A stretch of 64,000 nt of DNA from WJJR01 sp964440935 (GCA_964440935.1 CAYTTY010000011.1:36698-100697), one strand, 5' to 3'; positions 25,597 to 35,583 are shown, counted from the stretch's first letter. Numbers and translations: made by a program. Notes: generated by a model not told the origin, from the sequence alone.

Positions 25597-26435
25597 GAGG
25601 CGTCATCAAATTGGTTGCGGAGCGTGCCGATCGGATCCATCGAAATCTCGACAACATCTCCCGGTTTCAAAAATGACGGTGGTTTCATTGCCGTGCCGAC
25701 GCCGCCCGGAGTTCCCGTGGCGATCAGATCGCCCGGTTGCAAGTTAATGATCACAGAGAGATCGGCGATCAATTGCGGTACGCCGAAAACAAGATCCGAC
25801 ATCGGTGCGCGTTGCCGTTGTTCACCGTTGACTGTGGTGACGATTTCGGCGTTGGCAAAGTCGGGGAATTCATCGGGCGTAACCATCGCCGGACCGACCG
25901 GCGTGGAATGCTCCCACATCTTGCCGGCGAGGAACTGAATGGATCGTTTCTGGTAGTCGCGCATCGATACATCGTTGAGCAGTGTCAGGCCCGCGATGGC
26001 ATCCCAAGCTCTTGCTTCCGGTATGTTGCGCCCGCCGGACCCGATGATGATACACAGTTCGCCTTCGTAGTCGACTTTGTCGGAGGCTTTCGGTAGTTCG
26101 ACAGCGATCTCCGGATCGGTGAGCGACCGCGCCAGTTTGCCGAAATAGGTCGGCACTGACGGCAAATCGCGCCCCATCTCAAGGATGTGTTTGCGGTAGT
26201 TCAGGCCGACACAGATCACGGCCCCCGGTTCGAGGACCGGGCGAAAGAGGTCCGCATCGGCTGGCGCTTCGGAATTGGCACGGTCGGCAATCGACGGCCA
26301 GTCGCTTTCGCGACGCAACAAGTCGCCGATATCGCGATAGGCGTTGCCGGAGCTGTCGGTGATGATGAAACGGCCCTCGGCGCGCTCAATTGCGGCGGCC
26401 GGACCGTCGGGTGTTCGCAGTGTGACAAGACGCAC
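25593..26435 (-). CDS. Fumarylacetoacetate hydrolase family protein (fumarylpyruvate hydrolase-like)
   Basis: A 280-residue FAH-fold hydrolase. The conserved C-terminal core runs from ICVGLNYRKHILE through KVDYEGELCIIIG and LLNDVSMRDYQ to LQPGDLIATGTPGGVGTAMKPPSFLKPGDVVEISM, with the acidic metal ligands in place. These enzymes cleave C-C bonds of ring-opened aromatics, such as fumarylpyruvate to fumarate plus pyruvate in the gentisate route. It starts four bases past the stop of the cupin dioxygenase gene, which favours that assignment. Confidence 0.85.
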   Translation of the reverse strand: MRLVTLRTPDGPAAAIERAEGRFIITDSSGNAYRDIGDLLRRESDWPSIADRANSEAPADADLFRPVLEPGAVICVGLNYRKHILEMGRDLPSVPTYFGKLARSLTDPEIAVELPKASDKVDYEGELCIIIGSGGRNIPEARAWDAIAGLTLLNDVSMRDYQKRSIQFLAGKMWEHSTPVGPAMVTPDEFPDFANAEIVTTVNGEQRQRAPMSDLVFGVPQLIADLSVIINLQPGDLIATGTPGGVGTAMKPPSFLKPGDVVEISMDPIGTLRNQFDDAS

Positions 26436-26439
26436 AGTG

Positions 26440-27495
26440 TTATCCTTGTTTGTTCTCAGACTGTTCCTGGTAGAATCCCAGTGCTCTTAAGGCGGGATCA
26501 TCGGTGAATGAAAAAAGCATCGCCGGTTCCGACGATGCGTTGATGTGTTCATGCACGGCCCAGCCTGGCAGCGCAAACGTGTCGCGTTCGTTCCACTCGA
26601 TGCGTTGCCCGTCCATGATTGTTGTGCCGCTGCCACGGACTACGTGGTAAACCGCGCTCGTGGTGTGACGGTGCGCGTCGCTGTGAAACTTCGGTGGTAG
26701 CAGTTGCGCATAGCAGGCCATCGTCGGCAAGACCGACCCGCCGGTGATGGGATTCGAATACTCGAACAGAATTCCGTCGGTCGGCGATCCGGAGACACCA
26801 TCGTTGAGCGCGTCGAGCAATATGCGCTCGGTGGCGCTCCATGGATATTTCGCCAACGGTGAGTAGTTCTTCGTCCAGTTGATCCATGACGGTCGCAACT
26901 GCCCGTGCGCATACTGACGCTCTGATTCATCGTCGGAGCGCGTGAGCTGTTGAGATTTCCTGTCCAGCGGCTGGAAGAACGAGCATTCCAAGCCGTTGAC
27001 CAGCGGCAGATCGAGACCGTCGAGCCAGATCATCGGGGTACCGGTTTCGTTGCCGTGATCGTGGGCCGACCAGGCGGGTGTCAGCACCAAATCGCCGGGC
27101 TGCATGGTCGACCGTTCACCATCGACCGCCGTGAAGGCCCCCGATCCCTCAACAACAAAGCGGATGGCGCTGGCCGAATGGTAGTGTGCCGGGGCAATTT
27201 CATGGGGCAACACAAGCTGCAAGCCAGCGTAGAGGCGCGCCGTGGCTGCCGGCTTCCCGTTCAGTCCGGGGTTCTTTAAGATCAGGACGCGGCGTTCGGC
27301 CTCCTCCGCCGAGATGAGTGCGCCTGCCTCCATAAGGCGTTCCCGGACAGGCCCATACGGCCACAAGTAGGGCACCGCCTGCGTCGTCGGACGGCGAATC
27401 AACAGGTCCTCCTGCTTCCACAAAGGATAGATATGAAGCGGGGACAAGGTCTCGATGAACTGGTCCATCGATGGCTGTGTGGTCTTATCCGGCAT
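26440..27495 (-). CDS. Gentisate 1,2-dioxygenase-like bicupin
   Basis: A 351-residue protein with two cupin domains. The N-terminal one carries HYHSASAIRFVVEGSGAFTAVDGE (HxH near residue 113). The C-terminal one carries HSDAHRHTTSAVYHVVRGSGTTIMDGQ and a later WAVHEH. The pattern fits ring-cleaving dioxygenases of gentisate or 1-hydroxy-2-naphthoate, which use Fe(II) and O2 to open a dihydroxylated ring. ATG 27495 with GGAAGG nine bases upstream gives the usual family length. An upstream in-frame start would add about 57 residues of low-complexity sequence. It is the first gene of the operon. Confidence 0.83.
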   Translation of the reverse strand: MPDKTTQPSMDQFIETLSPLHIYPLWKQEDLLIRRPTTQAVPYLWPYGPVRERLMEAGALISAEEAERRVLILKNPGLNGKPAATARLYAGLQLVLPHEIAPAHYHSASAIRFVVEGSGAFTAVDGERSTMQPGDLVLTPAWSAHDHGNETGTPMIWLDGLDLPLVNGLECSFFQPLDRKSQQLTRSDDESERQYAHGQLRPSWINWTKNYSPLAKYPWSATERILLDALNDGVSGSPTDGILFEYSNPITGGSVLPTMACYAQLLPPKFHSDAHRHTTSAVYHVVRGSGTTIMDGQRIEWNERDTFALPGWAVHEHINASSEPAMLFSFTDDPALRALGFYQEQSENKQG

Positions 27496-27867
27496 GAGAT
27501 TCAGCCTTCCGGTTGCTCGTGTCATGATCTCAACAAACCGAGTCCCGTTTAGATGCGACAAAAGGGCACCCGCGATCAAGCGGTTTTGCGGTGTTGTGGT
27601 TGTATGACGTTTGGATACAGGGAATTCATTGCCCGCACGCTTCGGGGTGGTCGCGCTGGTGTTCACTCGGGCAGGCGGAGACGCCGATTTCGATCAGCAT
27701 GCTGTCAAAAACAGCATAACAATTGTCGCGATTAGACCCCCTTTGCTTGACACGGATACAGTGACGGGCGAACATGTGATGCGGCGGAGACGTGTGCTCC
27801 GTTTTCTTAAGGCCCATAAGTTAGGGCAGCCGAACTTATGTCAGGAGTCGTTGCGGAGGTATGAACA
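27496..27867. other. Intergenic region between divergent genes
   Basis: About 370 bases separate the divergently transcribed dioxygenase operon and the CopD-like gene. It must hold both promoters. A TTGACA at 27747-27752 has no convincing -10 partner. I see no repeat, RNA or operator that can be supported. Confidence 0.4.
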
Positions 27868-28311
27868 GTGTATGGGATCATGCTGCTTTTACATGTGTTG
27901 TCTGCCACCATATGGACCGGTGGGCATTTGGTGCTGGCGCTGACGGTTTTGCCGCGCGTGTTGCGTGAGAGGTCAGTCGCTGAACTGCACCGTTTTGAAT
28001 CGGCCTACGAGCGCATTGGCATTCCGGCCCTCGTCCTTCAAGTGCTCACAGGCGTCTGGCTCGCACACCGGCTGCTGCCTGATGTGGGAGCGTGGTTCGC
28101 GTTCGAGACACCGGTCGCAAAGGTCGTTGTCGCGAAGCTGTTTCTACTGGTTGTGACGGCTGGCTTCGCGGTCGATGCGCGGCTGCGGATCATTCCGAAC
28201 CTCTCCGAACAGAATCTCACGTCCTTGGCATGGCACATCATTCCGGTGACCATCGTCTCGGTGTTGTTTGTTGTCCTCGGAGTATCACTCCGCACCGGGT
28301 GGCTGTATTGA
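27868..28311 (+). CDS. Small CopD-like / DUF2269-type integral membrane protein
   Basis: A 147-residue protein with four predicted membrane helices: MLLLHVLSATIWTGGHLVLALTVLP, IPALVLQVLTGVWLAHRLL, VAKVVVAKLFLLVVTAGFAV and IIPVTIVSVLFVVLGVSL. The first helix, with His in LLHVLSATIWTGGHL, is characteristic of the CopD-like membrane domain. In larger proteins that domain is linked with copper handling or haem-containing oxidoreductases. No partner gene is adjacent, so function is unknown. GTG 27868 is favoured by GGAGGT seven bases upstream. Confidence 0.7.
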   Translation: MYGIMLLLHVLSATIWTGGHLVLALTVLPRVLRERSVAELHRFESAYERIGIPALVLQVLTGVWLAHRLLPDVGAWFAFETPVAKVVVAKLFLLVVTAGFAVDARLRIIPNLSEQNLTSLAWHIIPVTIVSVLFVVLGVSLRTGWLY

Positions 28312-28551
28312 GAAGAGTAAGGAAGAAAGCGCCGTTGACGGGGTGCTTGAATGATTCTTACACGCTCTATGTCACAAGACGCTCATCACGACTCGCCGAT
28401 TGCCCACTCTTCGAATCTTCACAGAAGCACATTCGTTTCTTATTGTGGCCTTTGGGGTAAATGCTTCCATACCACGAGCAAGCGCGTACTGGCACTGACG
28501 AACATCAGTGGCACCCTCCATAGTTATCGCGTAATCCACCAACTGAGAAAA

Positions 28552-28581
28552 GCAAAGAGCCCCAACTGTGGAGCCCTTTGC
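28552..28581. terminator. Convergent hairpin between the CopD-like gene and the protease gene
   Basis: GCAAAG pairs with CTTTGC, with additional inner AGCCCC/GGAGC pairing, 33 bases beyond the end of the minus-strand protease gene. Placement between convergent genes suggests a shared terminator. No long T-run follows. The rest of 28312-28613 appears empty. Confidence 0.4.
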
Positions 28582-28613
28582 GCTACTTGACGGATCGTTA
28601 CCGGAGTATTCCG

Positions 28614-30503
28614 CTAGCTCCCGCAACTCCCCGACACCGGATCACACGGATCGCAGGGCGCGTCGCCGTTGAAGAAGATATGATCGATCAGGCCGTTTAA
28701 ATCGACGGCGTCCGGTTGGTTGTCGTAGTTGACGTCGGCGCGTGTGGTTGGACATTCGGGGTCCTGTGGATTCGAGCCGCTGAAGAAGAGTGCATTGATT
28801 TCGGCATTCAAGTCCACGGCGTCGAGGATACCGTTTTCATCGAAGTCGGCTTGCCACGGGCACGCGCACGGCGGGCTGGCGACACGGATCGTGGCGCCGT
28901 TGAAGACCGGGGCGAACGAGGTCGACAGGGTGGTGGACTTGATAGTGTAGCTGCCCAGTTGGCCGACGCTCACATACGATGTGTCGCCCGGTGCGCTGTT
29001 CGATCGCGACCGGAAATAGATGCGCGCCATCAGGCCGCTACCCGGCTCCAGCGGCGGCGATCCGCCGCCAACGTCGGCACGGGCGCGCATGGCCAACTGG
29101 CCGCTGAATTTGTTGTTGAAGACGATCTCACGCGACTCGAAGTAACCCAGCCGCGTGCCGGCAAAACTGATTGAGTCCAAAACAAACTTATCAATCACAT
29201 TGGTCATCGTGATTGGCAGCACGACTTCTTCGAGAGGCACCGCATTGGTGCCGTAGATTTCGACCACACCCGGACTGTCGCTCTGAACGCTCGTCTCAGT
29301 AGCGTTGAACGTGTCGGCCCACACGGCAATGAAGCTGTTCTTTGTGCGTGTCATCGTGCCGCCGGACGTGGTGGCTTCGAGTCGGACATCGTAGAGGCCC
29401 GGACCGAACGTGTGCGTGGGGTTTTCGACCATCGACGAGTCGCCGTCGCCGAAATACCACTTCCACGCGGTGACGGGCAAGGGTGTGTCGTAGGAGAGGT
29501 TGGTCGTCAATGATCCCTCGGCGGTGTCGACGTCGGCACTGAATTCTAGCTGCACCCAGCCGACCAGTTCTTGCGCCACCCAGCAGTAGATTCGTCCCCA
29601 TTGCTGCGTGGTGAACTCTGTCCAGCAGAAGTCACCCGAGTAGTCCATGTAGTTGTCGGATGGCGGATCGACCCACGGATCGCCGCTGCAATCATCGGTG
29701 CCTTGCGGGCCGCTGCACGTGTAGTTGGTCGGTGTCGGTTTGGTATCACTGCAGAAATCACCGGCCACGTCGCCATTGGAACCGTCGGGCAGCTCATAGC
29801 ACACACCACAGAATGCCACTTCATCGACGCCGTGGTGCGTGTGCCACAGGCCAAAGTTGTGGCCGAGTTCATGCGTCAATGTCGACTGCTCGAAGCCGAA
29901 CGATCCTTCATGCATCACCACACCACCCATCGCCTCGGTGGCATTTGCATCCCAGGGGAACGTGCCCCAGTTCACCGGCGCATCGACCACGTACACGTTG
30001 CACTGGCTGTCGGGTGTGTCGGCATAGGTGGTTTTCATGCCGAACTCCTCGGAAAAATCGATGCTGCGATACTGCGAATCGTCGATGTATTCCAGTTCAT
30101 AAACAAAGTCGATGCCGTACGGCGCGAAGTCGGCGCGCAGGTGGTCCATCTGCAGGGCCACGGCACTTGGCGAGGCGGCGAAATTGGTGCCGTCATCTTC
30201 ACGGAACACGTTGAACTTGAGTCGAAAGACCAGTGTTCCTGCACCCGGGGCCGGGACACTCGCGTCGCGTGTTGCAGCGACGTCGCACTGCCCGTTAATC
30301 GGACACGAACGGTCGGTCGGCTCCATCGCGCCGGGATAGCGCTGTTCCCAGATCTCCTGTGTTCCGCAGAAGTCGCCGTCGGGAAACGGATTGGGGGCGG
30401 GCGTCGTCGTGTCATCGGGTTGTTCGGCATGCGTCGGTCCAAAGAGGCCGACGGCAGCCAGCGCGAAGACAGTACAAAGGGCGATGAGGTGCTTTAGCGA
30501 CAT
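28614..30503 (-). CDS. Secreted pappalysin-type (M43) metalloprotease with PKD and dockerin-like domains
   Basis: A 629-residue exported protein with signal peptide (LIALCTVFALAAVGLFGPTHA). The catalytic zinc motif THELGHNFGLWHTHH has its ligands at His211, His215 and His221 and base Glu212, as in M43 pappalysins. A PKD domain follows (about 320-395, WKWYFGDGDSSMVENPTHTF). Then comes a cohesin-like beta-sandwich (about 410-540). At the C-terminus are two EF-hand/dockerin-like repeats: DFDENGILDAVDLNAEINAL and DVNYDNQPDAVDLNGLIDHI, each ending in FF. Several Cys pairs indicate an oxidising location. AAGGAG precedes ATG 30503. It probably degrades extracellular protein or processes surface proteins. 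Confidence 0.85.
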   Translation of the reverse strand: MSLKHLIALCTVFALAAVGLFGPTHAEQPDDTTTPAPNPFPDGDFCGTQEIWEQRYPGAMEPTDRSCPINGQCDVAATRDASVPAPGAGTLVFRLKFNVFREDDGTNFAASPSAVALQMDHLRADFAPYGIDFVYELEYIDDSQYRSIDFSEEFGMKTTYADTPDSQCNVYVVDAPVNWGTFPWDANATEAMGGVVMHEGSFGFEQSTLTHELGHNFGLWHTHHGVDEVAFCGVCYELPDGSNGDVAGDFCSDTKPTPTNYTCSGPQGTDDCSGDPWVDPPSDNYMDYSGDFCWTEFTTQQWGRIYCWVAQELVGWVQLEFSADVDTAEGSLTTNLSYDTPLPVTAWKWYFGDGDSSMVENPTHTFGPGLYDVRLEATTSGGTMTRTKNSFIAVWADTFNATETSVQSDSPGVVEIYGTNAVPLEEVVLPITMTNVIDKFVLDSISFAGTRLGYFESREIVFNNKFSGQLAMRARADVGGGSPPLEPGSGLMARIYFRSRSNSAPGDTSYVSVGQLGSYTIKSTTLSTSFAPVFNGATIRVASPPCACPWQADFDENGILDAVDLNAEINALFFSGSNPQDPECPTTRADVNYDNQPDAVDLNGLIDHIFFNGDAPCDPCDPVSGSCGS

Positions 30504-30694
30504 TGAGACGACTCCTTACATGATTTCACTGCCGAGACTATTTTATCTTGGTGGCACGATCTGTTATGCGTAGACAAGGTATCTAACAAGTTCGAGTTAG
30601 GCGTCGCACGGAGTCGCGGGGCATCCGGACACGCCGGGTGCAATATACAACACAATTGGCAGAATCAGAGTGAATTGGCCCGATTTCTGAGTGG

Positions 30695-30718
30695 AATCGC
30701 ACCACCGCCGGTGCGGTT
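30695..30718 (-). terminator. Hairpin downstream of the 1277-residue protein gene
   Basis: A nine-pair stem (one G-T pair) with loop of six lies about 34 bases beyond the stop of the minus-strand gene. No T-run follows, so termination is uncertain. Confidence 0.35.
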
Positions 30719-30751
30719 ATCATAAGACGATAAACGACGGGCAGTTATCGA

Positions 30752-33700
30752 CTAAAACTCAAATCGCCACTGTCCCAGCGGTGGCGGGCCGAGGCCGGTG
30801 ACATACTGGAGCAGGTAATTCTGGTCGGCCATGTCGACTGTGTCGCTGAGGTCGACGTCGCCGTTGTACTCGTCCGGGTACAGTTGATGGCCCGACAACA
30901 GCCAGCAGACATCGCGCACATCGACGGTTCCGTCGTCGTTGACATCCCCCCGCGCAAAACCTGCCCACTTGGCGGCGCGCTCGGCCAGGTCCAGGACACT
31001 CGCTTCGATGGTGGCGCTGTCACCGGAGGCGGCATCGACGCCGAAGAGAATCTGGTGCATGACAGCATCGCCACCGGCGGCCAACACAATCGGTTCATTC
31101 ATCAATAGACCGGCTACGTCCTCAGTCGGATCACTCCCGACTAACGGGTCTTTCTCGCGCGAGGGAAGGTGGTTCACGCAGAAATGCCAGGCCTCGCCTG
31201 CGGACTCGGTCATGCACACATACGACGGATCGGTACACCAGAGCCGCAGCGGATTGGCCATCAGGTGAATGCGGTGGGGTGAATGTGGGTCAGGATCAAC
31301 GGTTGCAAAGTCGGTCGGCATGTCGGGTTCAAACATTCCGAATGCGACAGTTGGTGCAGTGGCGTTCCATATCGCATAGCCGTTGAAAGCATCGGAGACG
31401 AATCCGACGTTGTCGGACGCGTCATGACCGACATCCCAATCCATCAGCGAACCAGCGTACAGTGTCTTATTGGCCACGTCCCGATTGCGCAGCTCCCAGC
31501 GAATGATCTTAAAATCGCCGTAGAGCGGATCGTACCTCCCGACTTCGGTCTGGATGACTTCGACACCGATAGCCGCGAGCGGGGAACCGCTGAGGACCGA
31601 TCGATTGGTATCGATGAAGTAAGAGCGTGCCCATTCGCCGCGAATCTCCTGCGGTGTCCCGGGACAGCCGTTGACGCGTTTGTACCCGAGGAGAATGTCC
31701 TGTGCACCGTCGAAATCGCAGGCGCCATCGGATGGCCGGGTGTTGGGCAGATAGTGTCCGGGCCAGGTGGGGATCAAACCGCCGGCATCAAAGAACGAGG
31801 CGTGGAATTCGGCGCCGCCGTAACCGGTGCCCGCATCTCCGAAGAGGGAATCACCGCACAAAATTAAGGATCCGTCGTACAGATGACCGGTGACCCCTTC
31901 CCAGATCAGATCATTGTCTGTCGTTCCATTGCCGATATGCCCGGTGTTGTACAGGTATTCCGATTTGTCGGGTGCGATGTCACCGAAACTCAGACGTGTC
32001 GAATCGCGCACGCAGCCGCCCTTGTACTCGATGGTCAACGTCGGCTGATCACCGAAAAAGACGCGATCGGGATCATTGGTGATGAACTCGATCACTTCGA
32101 TATCGATGCCGCGTTCCAATCCGGTGGTGTTGTATGTCCAACTCACATCGGTCGAAACGCCGACGGGCAATACAGGGCTGTAGTTCACTGATGAGGTTCG
32201 CAGGATGTGTGCTGATGCTCGCATCTGCCGCTGCAGCCGGTCACTGCCGATCAGCGCGTGAGCGGCACGTTCCAATTCCACATCACCACGCGTGAGTTCA
32301 CCATCGACCATCGTGTGATAGCGAGAGTTGATTCTTGCCGCCTTGCTATCTGTGACGTAGGCAGTGAACTCCTTTCCAACCGCACCATCGGTGACTCCTG
32401 CCGCGTAGCGGGAGTAGGTGTCATTGTAAGTCTGCGCAACCGGATCCGGCGGCGGGTCTGTGATGTTGTGTGAGTCAATCGTCAGATAATCACAGCCGAT
32501 GTTGGTAAGAAGATCGGGCTCCGTGTGGGAGTCACTCGCCGGCGCGTCTAGTGGTACGTGAATATCAACCACGGGAGTACCCTGTGCAACGCGCGGTCGA
32601 GAGCCGGCATTCAATTGGAATGCCAGCAGTTGACCGTAGCCATCAGTGGGATTGCCAGAGCGAATGGAGACGACTGCGTAGTCATGCCCGGTCGCCGGAT
32701 CGGTGGCCAGCGCGGTACCGTTGACAATGCCGCCGAATTCGGAGCGATGGAGCAGTTGCGTGTTGAAATCACGATCATCCGCCAGCCACCATCTGCCGTA
32801 GCGATCGCCAACAAACAGGTAGCCGTCACAGGTGAGCGTTACGTGCTGCGTGACCTCACCAATGCCGTCTGTTGTGTAATTATAGTAGGGCGCTCCGGTG
32901 AGCTTATCGATCAAAAATACACCGCCGTAAGTCCCATCCAATGGTATGAAGAGGAAGTTGTGTCCAACGGCAGGCGGGCCGTAAAGCGAGCGGGGTTGCG
33001 CAAATTCCCAGACCACGCTGCCACTCTTGGTCAGCTTGACACGGTGCCCCGACAGGTCGAAAGCCGCACTCGCCGCATAAATGTAATTGGCGTCCAGCGA
33101 CAGGCCGCTCGGGTATCCCTCGCCCAGATGCGTGCTGTGCCAATTCCATTGCACTTGGCCGGTGGCGGCATCGATGCAGTAGATCGAACCGTTGTCGAAA
33201 TTGGCACTGGCGGTTGCCACATAGAGGTCGTCACCGTCATAGGCAGGCGAATGCAAAATCCCCTCGTCGAGGATAACGGGATTCGTCGGCCAGCCGCCGA
33301 ACAACGCACCGTCCGATGTGCGGAAGCACCACAGATGTCCACCCTCCGTGCCAACGACAACGACTTCCGTGCCGCCGATATCATAGACAGCGGTGACACC
33401 GAATGATGCAGTCGCCCCAAGAGGCCCGGTGCCGGACGACATTCCGTTCATCCAATCCATGGTGGTCAGATCAGCATCCCAGCGGGAGAGTGACTGTGAT
33501 GTCCCCAAGGTGACGTACACACCTCCATCATCAACGGAGACATTGCCACGGTTCTCATCGAACACAACCGGTGACCCGGACACGATGGTGTTTATGGCTG
33601 CTCCGGTTTCCAAGGCGAAAACGTCGAGTCGGGTGTCAGTCGAGATATACACCCGCCCATCCGCAACGGTCGGTTCACAGAACGAGTTGTAACCGTCCAA

Positions 33701-34585
33701 ATCGACTCGCCAGGCGGCCTGAATCTCACACGGATCGCCGATGGCGAGGTCCGACTGGCAGGAACGGTTGTTATCATGCGCCCAGGTGGACCAATCGTCG
33801 GGCTGACGGCAGGACATATCCGGCACGTCGTCGTAGCAAACCTCCGCCTCCAACAACAAGCCGTAGTCTTCGGTATAGGCATCATCAAAGTAATAGTATG
33901 AATCATCGAGGAGGTACGCGCCCGAGTGACGATTACCGTAGCCTCCATCGATGGTCAGCGCGAGACGGTCAAGGCCGGGATCGGGCGTGTTGGGCGAGAG
34001 CGACGCGGAGATGAAGAATCGGTCGGTCACGCGATAGTCGGCCGGCCAGTTCGGACGCGTCGTAAAATCAATGACCGTCCAGTTGGAATCCTGATCGATA
34101 TCCGACCAGGGAATTTCGAACTCGTCGATCAGATTTGATCCTGTGCCCGGTGCGCAGGTCCGGCAGTCCGGGTACCAGTCGCCATTATCGAAGTCGCCAT
34201 TCTCACCGTACACACGAATTCGCATCGTCGGCGTACCGAGACTCAGCGGTGCATAGACAAAGACACGGGCGGCCATCAATGTTCCCGGCATCACCGGTGT
34301 GAAGTGGACGAATTGATCGGTATTGATCGAACTGCTGTCATCGAAGTAGGCGTACTGCAGGTCATAATGATATCCCAGCCACCCGCAGGGAGACGATGTC
34401 CCGGTCGCCAGATGAGGCGATTGGACATCAACACGTTCGATGGGCGCAGGAGCGATTGCCGCCGCTACGGACGGCGAGGATGCCAGCACCAGCAACGTGG
34501 TTGCCGCCAAAATGACAGCGAGAACACCAACACCATGCGGCGCCGTTTGACTGGGGACGCGACGGAGAGAATTGCCGATAGCCAC
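30752..34585 (-). CDS. Large secreted PQQ/quinoprotein-like beta-propeller protein with dockerin-like C-terminus
   Basis: A 1277-residue exported protein with a long leader (GVGVLAVILAATTLLVLASSPSVAAAIA). Residues ~60-240 look like a beta-sandwich with several Cys. About 270-650 contains repeated strands typical of PQQ-like propellers (VADGRVYISTDTRLDVFALETGA, YCIDAATGQVQWNWHS, LFVGDRYGRWWLADDR). The next ~500 residues have no recognised domain. The C-terminus holds two EF-hand-like loops (DVNDDGTVDVRDVCWLL and DVDLSDTVDMADQNYLLQYV). GTG 34585, with GGAGGT upstream, is preferred to an in-frame TTG at 34639. It is probably a surface or extracellular protein; the ligand is unknown. Confidence 0.72.
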   Translation of the reverse strand: MAIGNSLRRVPSQTAPHGVGVLAVILAATTLLVLASSPSVAAAIAPAPIERVDVQSPHLATGTSSPCGWLGYHYDLQYAYFDDSSSINTDQFVHFTPVMPGTLMAARVFVYAPLSLGTPTMRIRVYGENGDFDNGDWYPDCRTCAPGTGSNLIDEFEIPWSDIDQDSNWTVIDFTTRPNWPADYRVTDRFFISASLSPNTPDPGLDRLALTIDGGYGNRHSGAYLLDDSYYYFDDAYTEDYGLLLEAEVCYDDVPDMSCRQPDDWSTWAHDNNRSCQSDLAIGDPCEIQAAWRVDLDGYNSFCEPTVADGRVYISTDTRLDVFALETGAAINTIVSGSPVVFDENRGNVSVDDGGVYVTLGTSQSLSRWDADLTTMDWMNGMSSGTGPLGATASFGVTAVYDIGGTEVVVVGTEGGHLWCFRTSDGALFGGWPTNPVILDEGILHSPAYDGDDLYVATASANFDNGSIYCIDAATGQVQWNWHSTHLGEGYPSGLSLDANYIYAASAAFDLSGHRVKLTKSGSVVWEFAQPRSLYGPPAVGHNFLFIPLDGTYGGVFLIDKLTGAPYYNYTTDGIGEVTQHVTLTCDGYLFVGDRYGRWWLADDRDFNTQLLHRSEFGGIVNGTALATDPATGHDYAVVSIRSGNPTDGYGQLLAFQLNAGSRPRVAQGTPVVDIHVPLDAPASDSHTEPDLLTNIGCDYLTIDSHNITDPPPDPVAQTYNDTYSRYAAGVTDGAVGKEFTAYVTDSKAARINSRYHTMVDGELTRGDVELERAAHALIGSDRLQRQMRASAHILRTSSVNYSPVLPVGVSTDVSWTYNTTGLERGIDIEVIEFITNDPDRVFFGDQPTLTIEYKGGCVRDSTRLSFGDIAPDKSEYLYNTGHIGNGTTDNDLIWEGVTGHLYDGSLILCGDSLFGDAGTGYGGAEFHASFFDAGGLIPTWPGHYLPNTRPSDGACDFDGAQDILLGYKRVNGCPGTPQEIRGEWARSYFIDTNRSVLSGSPLAAIGVEVIQTEVGRYDPLYGDFKIIRWELRNRDVANKTLYAGSLMDWDVGHDASDNVGFVSDAFNGYAIWNATAPTVAFGMFEPDMPTDFATVDPDPHSPHRIHLMANPLRLWCTDPSYVCMTESAGEAWHFCVNHLPSREKDPLVGSDPTEDVAGLLMNEPIVLAAGGDAVMHQILFGVDAASGDSATIEASVLDLAERAAKWAGFARGDVNDDGTVDVRDVCWLLSGHQLYPDEYNGDVDLSDTVDMADQNYLLQYVTGLGPPPLGQWRFEF

Positions 34586-34740
34586 GACTACCTCCGGGCG
34601 AAGTAGGTGAGTAACCGTACGTCGTACTGGTAGGCTCAATATACTTCAAAACCCATGGCGGGCAATAGGGGCGGGATGAAACGCAGGCAATACATACTTA
34701 AAGACAATAAATCTCCTCAATTGGTTGATCAGACATCAGG

Positions 34741-35550
34741 TCAAATCGACCCGGGTCCAACCACGAGCAATTCTGATCTCAGCACGGTAACCGCGTGCCC
34801 GCCAAGGATGACACGATCACCACTGGTTTGCACCCGGACTACGCCGCCGCGAGCCGACGCCTGATAGCCGGTCATCTCCGGTTTGCCGAGCTTGTCGGCC
34901 CAGTATGGCGCCAGGGTGCAATGGGCGGAGCCGGTAACCGGATCCTCATCGATACCGGCCGCCGGAGCGAAGAAACGCGAGACGAAGTCGATGCCCTCGC
35001 GGGTGGTTTTGCTGGTGATTATCACACCACGCGGTGACGCCTTGCGCAGTGCACGAAAATCGGGTGTCGCTTCTTCAACTGCCTTTTCGGATTCGACTTC
35101 GATGAGGAAATCTTCATCGTTGCGTCCGGTCCAGATCGGATCAACTCCTAGTGCGGCCACCAACTTCGGTGCTCCGCCGACCGCATTTGCGGGAGTAGCA
35201 GGGAAATCCATTTCGATTAAGTCATCTGCGAGTTTAGCACTGAGCAGTCCGCTCTTGGTATGGAAGCGGGCCTCAGCCCTGGCATCGAGGACACCGACCT
35301 CCCAGAGGATGTGGGCGCTGGCAAGCGTCGCGTGCCCGCACAGGTTGACCTCAACCGAGGGTGTAAACCAACGCAAATCGAATTCACTGCCGCGTGGGAC
35401 GAGAAAAGCGGTTTCGGAGAGATTTATCTCACGCGCGACGTTCTGCATCCATTGCTTGTCGGCTGCTTGCTGTAGGATGACAACGGCTGCCGGATTGCCG
35501 GCGAACGGCTCCCGGGTGAATGAATCCACCTGATAGATCGTTTGTGCCAT
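34741..35550 (-). CDS. PhzF-family isomerase/epimerase
   Basis: A 269-residue member of the PhzF/YddE (diaminopimelate epimerase-like) family. It has the N-terminal QVDSFTREPFAGNPAAVV motif, a catalytic Glu in NLSETAFLV, and the GHATLASAH and DPVTGSAHCTLAPYW motifs that line the active site of this fold. There are no phenazine genes nearby, so a phenazine role is unlikely. Most such housekeeping homologues have unknown substrates. The gene is monocistronic or paired with the DinB-like gene 33 bases away. Confidence 0.88.
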   Translation of the reverse strand: MAQTIYQVDSFTREPFAGNPAAVVILQQAADKQWMQNVAREINLSETAFLVPRGSEFDLRWFTPSVEVNLCGHATLASAHILWEVGVLDARAEARFHTKSGLLSAKLADDLIEMDFPATPANAVGGAPKLVAALGVDPIWTGRNDEDFLIEVESEKAVEEATPDFRALRKASPRGVIITSKTTREGIDFVSRFFAPAAGIDEDPVTGSAHCTLAPYWADKLGKPEMTGYQASARGGVVRVQTSGDRVILGGHAVTVLRSELLVVGPGSI

Positions 35551-35583
35551 GGGTATGATGTCCCGTGTTTGGTCTGCATGGTC

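Noticed and set aside
27496..27666. N-terminal extension of the gentisate dioxygenase-like protein to 408 residues
   Set aside because: The extension is low complexity and lacks a ribosome-binding site, while ATG 27495 has GGAAGG and gives the family length.
28312..28613. Short open frames between the CopD-like gene and the protease
   Set aside because: No start context, no hydrophobic leader, and they overlap the convergent hairpin.
34741..35550. Phenazine biosynthesis from the PhzF homologue
   Set aside because: No phz partners are present. PhzF-like proteins are common housekeeping isomerases.
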